Positions 34,650 through 43,387 of a DNA stretch of 64,000 bases are shown here, piece after piece. The stretch is from UBA7887 sp964408735. GTDB lineage: Bacteria; Pseudomonadota; Alphaproteobacteria; UBA7887. Position numbers and translations under genes: made by a program. The notes beneath the pieces are model-generated. The model worked only from the letters and a program-made list of their open reading frames with translations, ran no database searches and was not told where the DNA came from. Within the stretch, counting starts at the first letter, position 1; each line of letters starts with the position of its first letter. The stretch is taken from the NCBI GenBank assembly GCA_964408735.1, contig CAYPAX010000006.1, forward strand, positions 10,932 to 74,931. The letters are read 5' to 3'.

Positions 34650-36467
34650 ATGATCGGATTGTTCGGACATTACCGCAGAGATGCCTCGGCGCCGGTATCG
34701 CTGGATGCGATGACCAAAGGCTTGCCCGACCTCGCCGTCCATGCGCCGGCCGGCAGAGGTTGCGCCATCGGTCGTGCGGCACATGCACACGAGGCCAATG
34801 CCGGTCTGGCCAATGGCGGTGCGCTTAGCGTGTTGACTTTGGGCGAGGCGGCCCTGCCCGATGATGGCGATGACCTTGCAGCGTCGGTGTTACGCTTGGC
34901 CGAGGCAGATGATCTCGAAGCCCTGGTCGAGGCGAACGGCATGTTCTGTGCCGCGATCTATGACAGCGCCGGGCATCGGTTGACACTGATCACCGACCGT
35001 TTGGCGAGCTTTCCCATTCACGTCTGGCAGAATGACGGCGAGGTCGTGTTTGGCGGTCAGATATTCACTCTACTCGCCAATCCCGTTGTGCCGCGTCGTG
35101 CCGACCCTGCCGGGCTTGCCCAGCTTTTCACCCTGCAACGCACGATCGGGCGCACCACATCGGTGTCCGGCGTCGAGGCCCTGCCGGCGGCGTGCCTTTG
35201 GCAAGTCGATCGCGACGGCCAGCGCGAGCGCGCCTATTGGCAGCTTGCCTGGCGGCGCCCCGATTTCACTCTTGTGGAAGGTGCGCAGAGCCTGGCCCAC
35301 GCCATGCGCGCCGCGGTGGCGCGGCAAAGTGAAGGCAAGACGGCCCTGCTGCTGTCCGGCGGTCTGGACAGCCGCATGGTATTGGCCGCGGCGGCTTCCG
35401 GCAGCCTAGATTGTTGGACCACGGCAAGCTATCCAGAGAACCCGGAGCTTTCGCTTGCTGCCGAGACGGCTGCCATGTTCGGCGCCTCCCACCATCCTCT
35501 GATCGTCGAGCCCGCCGCCACGCTCGATGTGCTTGAAGCTACCGTGATCGAATCGAACGGGCTCTACCCCGCCTCGACGCCGATGTCCGTCTTTTTGCCA
35601 ACAGTAGGGCAGGCCAGCGAGTCTATCCTTACCGGCCATGGTCTCGATTATACCTTGCGGGGCTATTACTTGCCGGCACGCTTTCTAGAGCTTGCCGGCT
35701 CTCGTACACGGCTGCCCTGGCTCAAGGCGATCCCGGCGCGGCCGACCGGGGCCGACGTGCTCGCGCATCTGCGCCAGGGTCCGCCAAAAGAGACCGTCGA
35801 GCGAATCGTGGCGCCGGCTGCGCGCGCCGAGTGGCGGGTCGGTCTTGAGGCCGCCATGCAGGACACCCTGGCGCCGTGGCTCGAATCGGACCAGCCATAC
35901 AATGCCTGGGACGCCTTTATCCTGCACGCGCTGAGCAAGCATTACGCCTTCAGCGGCATGATGGCGGTGCGCGCCGTGTCCAGCTTGCGCCTGCCCGCAT
36001 TCGACAATGACGTTTTCGATATCTATTTGCGCATGCCCCCCGCATGGCGTTGCAGCGGGCGCATGGCGCAGCTGGCACTGCGCGCGCTGTCGCCACAGGC
36101 CGCCGGCCTAGCAAACGCAAACACCCATTTTCGTGCCGACTTGCAGCCTTGGGTGGAGACAGCCGCGTTGCTGGGCAGGGGCGCCTTGCGCCGGCTCGGC
36201 TTGGCGCGGCGAAAGCAGGCGCCCAGCGCGCAGCATTCGACAGGATCGTGGCAGAGTGTCGACGCGCTGTTCCGCGACGATGCAGGTCATCGCGCGCGTT
36301 TCGGCGAGATCCGCGCTCGCCTCGACGGTCTCTGCTTTGGCGTGCTCGACGCGGGCGGCTTGGCAACCTGTATCGACGAGCATTTGGCCGGGCATCGCAA
36401 CCACACTAAGCTGTTGCGGCAGCTCTTGACACACGATGCCTGGGTGAATGAGTTCGCCATTGCCTGA
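34650..36467 (+). CDS. Asparagine-synthase homologue lacking Cys2 (copy 3)
   Basis: 605 residues, 2 bp after the methyltransferase. The start MIGLFGHYRR lacks the catalytic Cys2, and the Ntn-domain motifs are reduced (EANGMFCAAIYD, TDRLASFPIHVW). The synthetase PP-loop SGGLDS at 236-241 is intact, and LTGHGLDYTLRGYYLP corresponds to the usual SGxGxDExFxGY loop with changes. It is more divergent than the copy at 10224. Probably an ATP-dependent amide synthetase or a regulatory homologue; glutaminase activity is not expected. Confidence 0.8.
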   Translation: MIGLFGHYRRDASAPVSLDAMTKGLPDLAVHAPAGRGCAIGRAAHAHEANAGLANGGALSVLTLGEAALPDDGDDLAASVLRLAEADDLEALVEANGMFCAAIYDSAGHRLTLITDRLASFPIHVWQNDGEVVFGGQIFTLLANPVVPRRADPAGLAQLFTLQRTIGRTTSVSGVEALPAACLWQVDRDGQRERAYWQLAWRRPDFTLVEGAQSLAHAMRAAVARQSEGKTALLLSGGLDSRMVLAAAASGSLDCWTTASYPENPELSLAAETAAMFGASHHPLIVEPAATLDVLEATVIESNGLYPASTPMSVFLPTVGQASESILTGHGLDYTLRGYYLPARFLELAGSRTRLPWLKAIPARPTGADVLAHLRQGPPKETVERIVAPAARAEWRVGLEAAMQDTLAPWLESDQPYNAWDAFILHALSKHYAFSGMMAVRAVSSLRLPAFDNDVFDIYLRMPPAWRCSGRMAQLALRALSPQAAGLANANTHFRADLQPWVETAALLGRGALRRLGLARRKQAPSAQHSTGSWQSVDALFRDDAGHRARFGEIRARLDGLCFGVLDAGGLATCIDEHLAGHRNHTKLLRQLLTHDAWVNEFAIA

Positions 36468-37737
36468 GCCCTCTGAGCCCTTCGCCTACCGGCTGTCCCT
36501 GGCACCCGAGGTCGAGGCCTTCCGGCCAGAGATCGAGCATGCCTGCGTTTTCCTCGATCATGCTCATGGCCTGGTTCGCGATGGGGCGGCGGCACGGGTG
36601 CTCCATTACGGCTCGGCGCCGCCCGAGGGCGCCATAGCGGTACCCGCCGTCGTTTTTCCGCAAATGGTCTCAGTCGATACCGAGGGCCTGCACCCGAAGC
36701 ACGACGCTCTCAAAGCCGCTGTCGCGGATGGCAGCTTGGTCAGAGACGGGCTGGGACTGATTTTTCTCATGCTTGCGCGGCTCGAGGAGCGCGATGCACC
36801 CGAAACCGACCATATGGGTCGCGCGCGCTACGAAGATTCGCTCGCCTATCGCCTCGGATGTGGCGGCGAGCCCTTGGCAGACAGGGCCGCCCGCGACTTG
36901 GCCGAAGGCCTGACCGGCGGTGCCCGCGGCAACGCCACGGCGTACGAGATCATTGTCACTCATGATGTCGACCGCCTGCGCGGCTATCACCGTTGGTGGC
37001 AGCCATTGCGCAATGGCGCCGGCGACGTGCTCAAGCGTTTCTCTCCGGCAAGGGCGCTGGCCAGGTTGCACGATGCATATGCGTCAGGACATCCCTGGCG
37101 CTCGATGCGAGCCCTGATGGATCTCAGCGAAGCGCGGGCGCTGCAGAGTCATTTCTACTTCATGGGCCCGAGCGACCGGGCCTCCGACAGTCCCTATGCC
37201 CTGACCATGGTGCCCCTGCTGCGCGCGGTGGTCTCTGAAATTTTGGCACGCGGGCATGTGGTGGGATTCCACCCTGGTTTTGGGACTCAGGGCGAAGCCG
37301 CGTTGTGGCGGGCACAGCGCGACGGTCTCGCGGCCATTCTCGATTGTCCGCTGGAGGAAGGACGCCAACACGGCCTCGGCTGGGATGCGGCGGCCACGCC
37401 CGACATATGGGACGCCGCCGGCATGCGGCTCGATGGTACGTTGGGCTATCCCGAATCGACCGGTTTCCGTGCCGGCACATGCCGCCGCTTCGCCGCCTAC
37501 AGCCTGCGCGACCGACGCACTCTGGCCTTGCAGCAGGTGTGTACGCCAGTCATGGATTTCGGCATGTTCGGCGGCAAGTACCGCAATCTCGACCACCAGA
37601 CGGCTCTCACCGAGGGTGAGCGCGCTGCTGCCATCTGCCGAGAGTTCGGCGGCACCCTGGTGTTGCTCAATCACGCCGGCCAAAGCGATGAACGCATCCA
37701 GCGTTTCTTTGCAGCACTGATGGAGAGTGTGGCATAA
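36448..37737 (+). CDS. Polysaccharide-deacetylase-like protein (long form)
   Basis: 429 residues overlapping the previous gene by 20 bp. The N-terminal 150 residues resemble the DUF7033-type front domain of this group (LMLARLEERDAPETDHMGRA, SLAYRLGCGG). The C-terminal half has EIIVTHDVDRLRGYHRWW (HDVD metal/catalytic region), FYFMGPSDRASD and VGFHPGFGT (HPG, histidine of the zinc site). NodB-type enzymes remove N-acetyl groups. No signal peptide, so an intracellular sugar or lipid-linked substrate is likely. Its TAA overlaps an in-frame ATA of the next gene. Confidence 0.8.
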   Translation: MSSPLPEPSEPFAYRLSLAPEVEAFRPEIEHACVFLDHAHGLVRDGAAARVLHYGSAPPEGAIAVPAVVFPQMVSVDTEGLHPKHDALKAAVADGSLVRDGLGLIFLMLARLEERDAPETDHMGRARYEDSLAYRLGCGGEPLADRAARDLAEGLTGGARGNATAYEIIVTHDVDRLRGYHRWWQPLRNGAGDVLKRFSPARALARLHDAYASGHPWRSMRALMDLSEARALQSHFYFMGPSDRASDSPYALTMVPLLRAVVSEILARGHVVGFHPGFGTQGEAALWRAQRDGLAAILDCPLEEGRQHGLGWDAAATPDIWDAAGMRLDGTLGYPESTGFRAGTCRRFAAYSLRDRRTLALQQVCTPVMDFGMFGGKYRNLDHQTALTEGERAAAICREFGGTLVLLNHAGQSDERIQRFFAALMESVA

Positions 37738-38429
37738 GCGATTTCACGCTTGCTGGCTATTGCGGCCTCATCGAATCGCTTCGAGAGCGCGGCTACAAAG
37801 TGTGTGGCTTTGCCGATGCGGAGCCCGCAGCCCAACACCTGATCCTGCGTCACGATATTGACGTGGCTCTGGCGCCTGCCGTCGCCATGGCCGAGGAGGA
37901 GGCGGAGATGGGTGTCGCGGCAAGCTATTTCGTGATGCTCCGTAATCCACTCTACAATCCCTTTGCCGAGGCAGAGGCGATCTTACGTTTGCGGGCGCTT
38001 GGGCATGACGTGGGATTGCATTTCGACGCGGCGCTCTACGACGATTTGACTTCCGCCGCCGCACGCGAATGCGGATTGCTAGAGGATATCCTGCAAGCGC
38101 CTGTTGCGACCATCAGCTTCCACCGCCCGGCGCCTGCCTTGCGCGACAGGCCGGATAACCTGGCGGGTCGCCGACACACCTACCAGCCGCGCGTGTTCAG
38201 TGAAATGGGCTATTGCAGCGATTCCCGTGGCGGCTGGCATCACGGGCATCCTCTGGACCAGGCGGCCGTGGCGGCCGAACGTGCGTTGCAGCTGCTTACC
38301 CATCCGGTCTGGTGGATGGATGGCGGAAAGCGGGTGACGGATCGCCTCGATGCGATTATAGATGACCGCGCTGAAGCCTCCCGCCGCTATCTTGAAGACC
38401 AGATCGAAACCTATCGGAGACGCGAATGA
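37734..38429 (+). CDS. Polysaccharide-deacetylase-like protein (short form); start probably ATA
   Basis: About 231 residues. Conserved segments: LILRHDIDVALAPAVAMAEE, SYFVMLRNPLYNP, DVGLHFD (catalytic/zinc His) and TISFHRP. Between the preceding in-frame stop (37689-37691) and GTG 37800 there is no ATG, GTG or TTG, yet readable homologous sequence (SDFTLAGYCGLIESLRERGYKV) begins at ATA 37734, which overlaps the upstream TAA as ATAA and has GGAG 8 bp before it. A start at GTG 37800 would remove the first 22 residues. It ends in ATGA coupling to the WbpB-like gene. Confidence 0.78.
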   Translation: MSDFTLAGYCGLIESLRERGYKVCGFADAEPAAQHLILRHDIDVALAPAVAMAEEEAEMGVAASYFVMLRNPLYNPFAEAEAILRLRALGHDVGLHFDAALYDDLTSAAARECGLLEDILQAPVATISFHRPAPALRDRPDNLAGRRHTYQPRVFSEMGYCSDSRGGWHHGHPLDQAAVAAERALQLLTHPVWWMDGGKRVTDRLDAIIDDRAEASRRYLEDQIETYRRRE

Positions 38430-39418
38430 CTGGGTCGTGGCCACGTGTCGGTGTCGTTGGCGCCGGCTATTGGGGCAAGAACCTGCTGCGAAATTTCGAT
38501 ACCCTCGGGGTGCTCGAATCGTTTTGCGAGACAGACGCCGGACTGCGCGCTGACCGCGCTGCGAATTATGACGTGCCCGCCTATGCCAACCTTGACGCTC
38601 TGCTCGCTGACGAAAGCGTGACGGCAGTCGCCATTGCCACACCGGCGGCGACACATGGCGACCTGGCGCGGCAGGCGCTCGAGGCCGGTCGGCATGTCTT
38701 CGTCGAGAAACCCCTCTGCCTCGATCTCGCCGAGGCTGACGGGCTTGATGCCCTCGCCAGCGAGCGTGGCCTGACCGTAATGGTGGGGCATTTGTTGCTC
38801 TACCATCCAGCATTCGTGGCGCTGCGTGAGCTATTGCGGGAGGGCAGGTTGGGCAGGCTACGTTATGTCTATTCGACGCGCGCCAGCCTGGGTAAGATTC
38901 GGCGCGAAGAGAATGCCCTGTGGTCGTTCGCGCCCCATGACGTGTCGATGATCTTGCAGCTCACCGGGGCTTTGCCTGAGCGCGTCACTTGCTCGGGCGG
39001 TGCCTGGCTGCATCCGCCGGTGGCCGATACCTCACTCACGCATATGACATTTCCAGGCGGTCTCCAGGCGCATATCTTCGTTTCCTGGCTGCACCCCTAT
39101 AAGGATCACAAGCTGGTGGTCGTCGGCGAGGATGCCATGGCGGTTTTCGACGACGTCGAGACCGGCGCAGGCAAGCTCCGCTACTATCGCCATCAGGTGG
39201 GCTGGAACGGCGATATCCCGGCCATCGACAAAGCCGACGCCGAGCCCATTCCCTATGGCAACGAGGAGCCTCTGGCACGGGAATGTGCGCATTTCCTCGA
39301 CTGTGTGCGCGATGGCGCACGACCGCTGTCGGACGCCAGCGAGGGGCGCCGGGTGCTGTCCGTGCTTGATGCCTGCGAGCGTGCCTTGGCCAGCGGCCAG
39401 GCGACCGCGCTGGCATGA
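38426..39418 (+). CDS. UDP-GlcNAc(A) 3-dehydrogenase-like oxidoreductase (WbpB/WlbA type)
   Basis: 330 residues, Gfo/Idh/MocA fold. GVVGAGYWGKNLLRNFDTLG is the Rossmann loop (GYWGxNLxRNF is typical of WlbA/WbpB), ATPAATHGDLARQALEAG and EKPLCLD supply the active site, and SFAPHDVSMIL the C-terminal motif. In the WbpB-D-E pathway it oxidises C3 of UDP-GlcNAc uronic acid before amination. Directly followed by matching WbpD- and WbpE-like genes with ATGA overlaps, giving a coherent three-step set. Confidence 0.9.
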   Translation: MTGSWPRVGVVGAGYWGKNLLRNFDTLGVLESFCETDAGLRADRAANYDVPAYANLDALLADESVTAVAIATPAATHGDLARQALEAGRHVFVEKPLCLDLAEADGLDALASERGLTVMVGHLLLYHPAFVALRELLREGRLGRLRYVYSTRASLGKIRREENALWSFAPHDVSMILQLTGALPERVTCSGGAWLHPPVADTSLTHMTFPGGLQAHIFVSWLHPYKDHKLVVVGEDAMAVFDDVETGAGKLRYYRHQVGWNGDIPAIDKADAEPIPYGNEEPLARECAHFLDCVRDGARPLSDASEGRRVLSVLDACERALASGQATALA

Positions 39419-39990
39419 GCACCTATGTGCACCCCACCGCGGTGGTCGATGATGGCGCCGAGATCGGGCCGGAGACCAAGGTCTGGCATTTCTGTCATGT
39501 CATGCCGGGCGCCCGCCTTGGCGCAGGCTGCGTGCTCGGCCAGAACGTGATGATCGGCCCCGGCGTCAGCCTGGGCAATGGCGTGAAGGTGCAGAACAAC
39601 GTCTCGGTCTATGCCGGCGTAACGCTTGAGGACGATGTGTTTTGCGGCCCCTCCTGCGTCTTCACCAACGTGCTGACGCCGCGCGCCTTTGTCGAGCGCA
39701 AGGATGAGTTCCTGCCGACGATGGTGCGCCGCGGCGCGACTATCGGCGCCAACGCCACCATCGTCTGCGGCGTCACCATCGGCGCCTATGCCATGGTCGG
39801 CGCCGGCGCAGTGGTCACTCATGATGTGCCGGATCATGCGCTCGTCGTGGGCAATCCCGCGCGCGTCAGAGGCTGGGTCAGCCGAACCGGCGAGCGCCTC
39901 GGCGCGACTCTCGTCTGCCCGCGCACCGGCGAGCGCTATCACGAGACCGTCGCCGGCTTGCGCCGTGTCGAAGAACAGGAGGGCACATGA
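39415..39990 (+). CDS. Hexapeptide N-acetyltransferase (WbpD/WlbB type)
   Basis: 191 residues of left-handed beta-helix repeats: VWHFCHVMPGARLGAGCVLG, VKVQNNVSVYAGV, EDDVFCGPSCVFTNVLTPRA, RGATIGANATIVCGVTIG and YAMVGAGAVVTHDVPDHALV. These are close to WbpD/WlbB, which acetylates the 3-amino group of UDP-2-acetamido-3-amino-uronate using acetyl-CoA. Trimer expected. Gene order oxidoreductase-acetyltransferase-aminotransferase matches wbpB-wbpD-wbpE. Confidence 0.92.
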   Translation: MSTYVHPTAVVDDGAEIGPETKVWHFCHVMPGARLGAGCVLGQNVMIGPGVSLGNGVKVQNNVSVYAGVTLEDDVFCGPSCVFTNVLTPRAFVERKDEFLPTMVRRGATIGANATIVCGVTIGAYAMVGAGAVVTHDVPDHALVVGNPARVRGWVSRTGERLGATLVCPRTGERYHETVAGLRRVEEQEGT

Positions 39991-41099
39991 GCCAGCCGAT
40001 CCCCTTTGCCGATCTTGGCGCGCAGTACTTGCGTCTGAAGGCGGACATCGACGCTCGCATGGCGGCCGTGTTGGCCCATGGGCGCTTCATCAACGGCCCC
40101 GAGGTCGGCGAGTTCGAGGCGGCGCTCGCAGACTATGCCGGCGCCGGTCACGCGGTGGCCTGCGCAAGCGGTACCGATGCGCTCACCATCGCCCTGATGG
40201 CGACGGATATTGGTCCGGGCGATGAGGTCTATGTCCCCGCCTTCACCTTCACCGCGACGGCGGAGGTGGTGCTGCTGCTCGGTGCCCGCCCCGTCTTCGT
40301 CGATGTGGACGAGGCGAGCTATCTCATCGACCTCGACGATCTGAAGCGGCGCGTCGCGGCAAGCAGCGGACGGCCGCGCGCGATCATTGCCGTCGATCTA
40401 TTCGGTCAAGCCGCCGATTACCCCGCTCTTGCCGCGATTGCCGAGGCCCAAGACATGCTGCTGCTGGCCGATGCGGCGCAAAGCCTTGGCGGTGCCGCCG
40501 ACAACGCGATGGTTGGCGCCTTGGCGCCGGCGACCGTGAGCAGCTTTTTTCCGGCCAAGCCGCTCGGCTGTTATGGCGACGGCGGTGCGCTGCTCACGAG
40601 CGACGATGCGGTTGCGGCGCAGTACCGCTCGATCCGCGCTCACGGCAAGGGCGAGGGCAAGTACGACATCGTGCGCGTCGGCCTCAACAGCCGGCTCGAT
40701 ACCTTGCAGGCGGCGGTGCTGCTGGCCAAATTGCTCGTGCTCGACGACGAGGTGGCAGCGCGCGATGCGGTGGCCCTGCGTTACGATGCCGCCTTCGCTG
40801 GCAAGGTTGGTCTGCCGGCACGCCTTCCCGGCCGGCGCAGCGCCTGGGCGCAATACACCATCCGCGTCGACAACCGCGACGCGGTGGCGGCGGCACTGAA
40901 GGAGCAGGGCATACCAACTTCTGTCTACTATCCTTTGCCCATGCACAGGCAACCGGCATATAGGGATTTTGGCGAGGGCCAGGGCTCATTGCCGGTCAGT
41001 GAATCTCTGAGCCAGCGCGTGCTCTCCTTGCCGATCCACGCTTATCTCGACGACGCTGCCATCGAGCGCATCTGCCAAGGCGTGCTGGCGGCGGTGTGA
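39987..41099 (+). CDS. UDP-3-keto-sugar aminotransferase (WbpE/WlbC type)
   Basis: 370 residues, DegT family. PFADLGAQYLRLKADIDARM is the WbpE-like start; HAVACASGTDALTIAL, VYVPAFTFTATAEVVLLLG, LADAAQSLGG and the PLP lysine 191 in SFFPAKPLGCYGDGGA are intact. It aminates C3 of the 3-keto uronic acid nucleotide. With the two preceding genes it should yield UDP-2,3-diacetamido-2,3-dideoxy-glucuronate, given UDP-GlcNAc 6-dehydrogenase from elsewhere (not in the window). Confidence 0.92.
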   Translation: MSQPIPFADLGAQYLRLKADIDARMAAVLAHGRFINGPEVGEFEAALADYAGAGHAVACASGTDALTIALMATDIGPGDEVYVPAFTFTATAEVVLLLGARPVFVDVDEASYLIDLDDLKRRVAASSGRPRAIIAVDLFGQAADYPALAAIAEAQDMLLLADAAQSLGGAADNAMVGALAPATVSSFFPAKPLGCYGDGGALLTSDDAVAAQYRSIRAHGKGEGKYDIVRVGLNSRLDTLQAAVLLAKLLVLDDEVAARDAVALRYDAAFAGKVGLPARLPGRRSAWAQYTIRVDNRDAVAAALKEQGIPTSVYYPLPMHRQPAYRDFGEGQGSLPVSESLSQRVLSLPIHAYLDDAAIERICQGVLAAV

Positions 41100-41545
41100 T
41101 CAATTTTACGACGCTTTCGAAGGGTTTGATCGAGGCACATCTGCCGGCGCTCATCGCGGTGGCGGCGGATGTGCCCGGCGAGTACTGGGACGCTGAGCAC
41201 TTTCTTGTCGATCTGCCGGAGAAATGGGCGCTCTCTTTCGTCGCGTTTAAAGGCCAGGGGAATCTGATCGGTTATGCGATCGCATCCCGTAAGGATCCAC
41301 AAACCATTCACCTTCATCATTTCATGGTCACCCGAGATTGGCGCAGTCGGGGTGTGGGCGAGGAAATGATGGGCGAATTGTTGAATCGCGTTGCCGACTA
41401 TGGCGCTAGCCGACTTTCATTGAAGGCGGCCACACCACGTTCAGTGGCATTCTATCGGCGCAATGGTTTCGCCGAGATTGAACGCCAGGGCCGATACCGA
41501 CTGCTGCGGCGAGAGGTGAAAGCCACCGCCGACCGTCGATGCTGA
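41096..41545 (+). CDS. GNAT N-acetyltransferase
   Basis: 149 residues from GTG 41096 (GTGA overlap). LIGYAIASRKDPQTIHLHHFMV forms the central strands (read in two parts), TRDWRSRGVGEEMMGELL is the acetyl-CoA loop RxxGxG/A, and RSVAFYRRNGFAE the C-terminal motif. A single compact GNAT, different from the RimJ/L copies. Likely acetylates an amino sugar or a protein N-terminus linked to glycan work; substrate unknown. Confidence 0.82.
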   Translation: MINFTTLSKGLIEAHLPALIAVAADVPGEYWDAEHFLVDLPEKWALSFVAFKGQGNLIGYAIASRKDPQTIHLHHFMVTRDWRSRGVGEEMMGELLNRVADYGASRLSLKAATPRSVAFYRRNGFAEIERQGRYRLLRREVKATADRRC

Positions 41546-42222
41546 CCGCCATACACCAGCCCAACTATCTGCCCTGGCTTGGATATTTCCACAAGATTGC
41601 GCGCGCCGACCGCTTCGTCTTCCTGGAGCAGGCGCAATATTCCAAGGGCAGCTACAGCAATCGTGTGCGCATTCTCGACAGTGGCCGAGCCGGTTGGTTG
41701 AGCCAGCCGGTGCGCCATGCCTTCGGGCAGACCATCGCGGATGTCGGGTTCGCCGACGACGCCTGGGCCGATAAGCATCTCTCTCGGCTGCGCAACGCCT
41801 ATAGCGGTTGCGCCGCCTTCACCGAGATCTGGCCGGAGCTGACGGAAATCTACCGGGCCATGCCGGTCGAGTCTTTGGCCGTGGCCAATCGTCACCTGGT
41901 GACGGCGCTTGCCGGCCGCCTCGGCCTGGAGAGCGAATTCATGACAGACGGCGAGCTTGGCGGCAGCGATCTCGCCGGTGACGATCGCCTGATCGCACTG
42001 CTGCGGGCCTGTGGCGACAACGTCAGCTATCTCTCGGGCTCGGGCGGACGCAAGTACCAGGACGAGGCCAAGTTCGCCGAGGCCGGCATATCCCTGGTCT
42101 ATGCGGGCTGCGACAGCCCGACCTATGATCAGGGCACGGACGAATTCATTGCCGGACTCAGCATCGTCGATGCCCTGTTCCGGATCGGCTGGGACGAGAC
42201 CGCCCGGCTCGTCCTGGCATGA
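41539..42222 (+). CDS. WbqC-family protein
   Basis: 227 residues. The start LTAIHQPNYLPWLGYFHKIA and the segment VFLEQAQYSKGSYSNRVRI match the WbqC family (PF08889) found in O-antigen and glycan clusters. The family is often found with aminotransferases and methyltransferases; its reaction is not established. An adjacent segment, LSGSGGRKYQDEAKFAEAGI, is also typical. Overlaps its two neighbours by 7 and 4 bp. Confidence 0.9.
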   Translation: MLTAIHQPNYLPWLGYFHKIARADRFVFLEQAQYSKGSYSNRVRILDSGRAGWLSQPVRHAFGQTIADVGFADDAWADKHLSRLRNAYSGCAAFTEIWPELTEIYRAMPVESLAVANRHLVTALAGRLGLESEFMTDGELGGSDLAGDDRLIALLRACGDNVSYLSGSGGRKYQDEAKFAEAGISLVYAGCDSPTYDQGTDEFIAGLSIVDALFRIGWDETARLVLA

Positions 42223-43385
42223 CGCCCCTGCGCGTTCTCTGCCTCGATATCGAAGGAGGCTACGGCGGCTCCTCGCGCAGCCTCTACGAAAGCCTGCGGC
42301 ACATGGACCGCGAGGCTGTGTCGCCCGAGGTCTGGTGCTTCCGCGAGGGGCCGATCCAGGCGCGCTACGAGGCGCTCGGCATTCGCTGCCGGGTCACCGG
42401 GCCGTTGCCGCGTTATAGCGCCTTGCCGCGCCCCTCGCGCAATCTCTTGGCGATAGGACGGACACAAGTTGCCATGCGGCGTGCGCGATCCATGCTCGGC
42501 GAGCTTGAAGGTGCCACGCAGCGTTTCGACGTGATCCATCACAATCACGAATCGCTCTGTCTGGTGGCAGCAAGGCTGCGGCGGCGAAGTCGTCTGCGCC
42601 AGGTCATGCATTTGCGCACGAATGTCGCGCCGAGCCTCTTCGCCCGCTGGCAGGCACGAACGATCGCTCGCGCGGCAGACCATGCGGTCTTCATCACCGA
42701 GAACGAGCGCGACAGCTGGCACGGCCATGGCTTGGCGGTGCCGCGAGAGTCCGTGCTCTACAACATTGCGCGCCTGCCCGGGGAGCGCGCCTCGCCCGAT
42801 CCCCGGATTCCACAGGATTTCCGTACCCGTGTTGCCTGCATAAGCAACTATGCCTGGGTCCGCGGCATTGATCGCCTGGTCGACGTGGCCGGCGCCCTGC
42901 GCCGGCGCGGCCGCTACGACGTGCTCTTCGTTCTCGCCGGCGGCATGCGGTTGCGCGGCAGCCTGCCGGGCGAGCTCGGGCGTTTTACGACCCTTCAAGA
43001 CTACGCAGCGGCGCGTGGCGTGGCTGATGCCTTTTTGTTTCTCGGTCATGTGGCGAAGCCCGAGGAAGTCTTGCGTGCCTGCCACATCACGGCCAGGCCC
43101 AGTCGCGAGGACAATCCCTGGGGGCGGGAGACGCTCGAATCCCTGGCCCTTGGCCGCCCAGTCGTGGCGACGGGCAGCTACGACCGTTTCGTCGAGGACG
43201 GCGTTACGGGCAGCCTGCTGCCAGCTTACGATGTGGACGCCTTTGCCGACGCAATTCTGCGCCTGGCCGACGATGCTGCGTTGAGGGACAGGCTTGGTAA
43301 AGCGGCGCAGACGCGGATCGCGGATCTCTGCGACGGCCGGGCGCGTGCCGCTGATCTGCTCGCCATATGGCAAGGTGTTAGGTGA
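42219..43385 (+). CDS. Glycosyltransferase family 4-like protein
   Basis: 388 residues, GT-B fold. The start RVLCLDIEGGYGGSSRSLYE provides the N-terminal glycine-rich loop; VIHHNHESLC and CISNYAWVRGIDRLVDVAGAL are acceptor/donor linker regions. ARPSREDNPWGRETLESLALGRP contains the E-x7-E type donor-site motif. The last gene of the long (+) run; its stop lies 2 bp from the stop of the convergent regulator. Retaining transferase; donor unknown. Confidence 0.87.
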   Translation: MTPLRVLCLDIEGGYGGSSRSLYESLRHMDREAVSPEVWCFREGPIQARYEALGIRCRVTGPLPRYSALPRPSRNLLAIGRTQVAMRRARSMLGELEGATQRFDVIHHNHESLCLVAARLRRRSRLRQVMHLRTNVAPSLFARWQARTIARAADHAVFITENERDSWHGHGLAVPRESVLYNIARLPGERASPDPRIPQDFRTRVACISNYAWVRGIDRLVDVAGALRRRGRYDVLFVLAGGMRLRGSLPGELGRFTTLQDYAAARGVADAFLFLGHVAKPEEVLRACHITARPSREDNPWGRETLESLALGRPVVATGSYDRFVEDGVTGSLLPAYDVDAFADAILRLADDAALRDRLGKAAQTRIADLCDGRARAADLLAIWQGVR

Positions 43386-43387
43386 TG

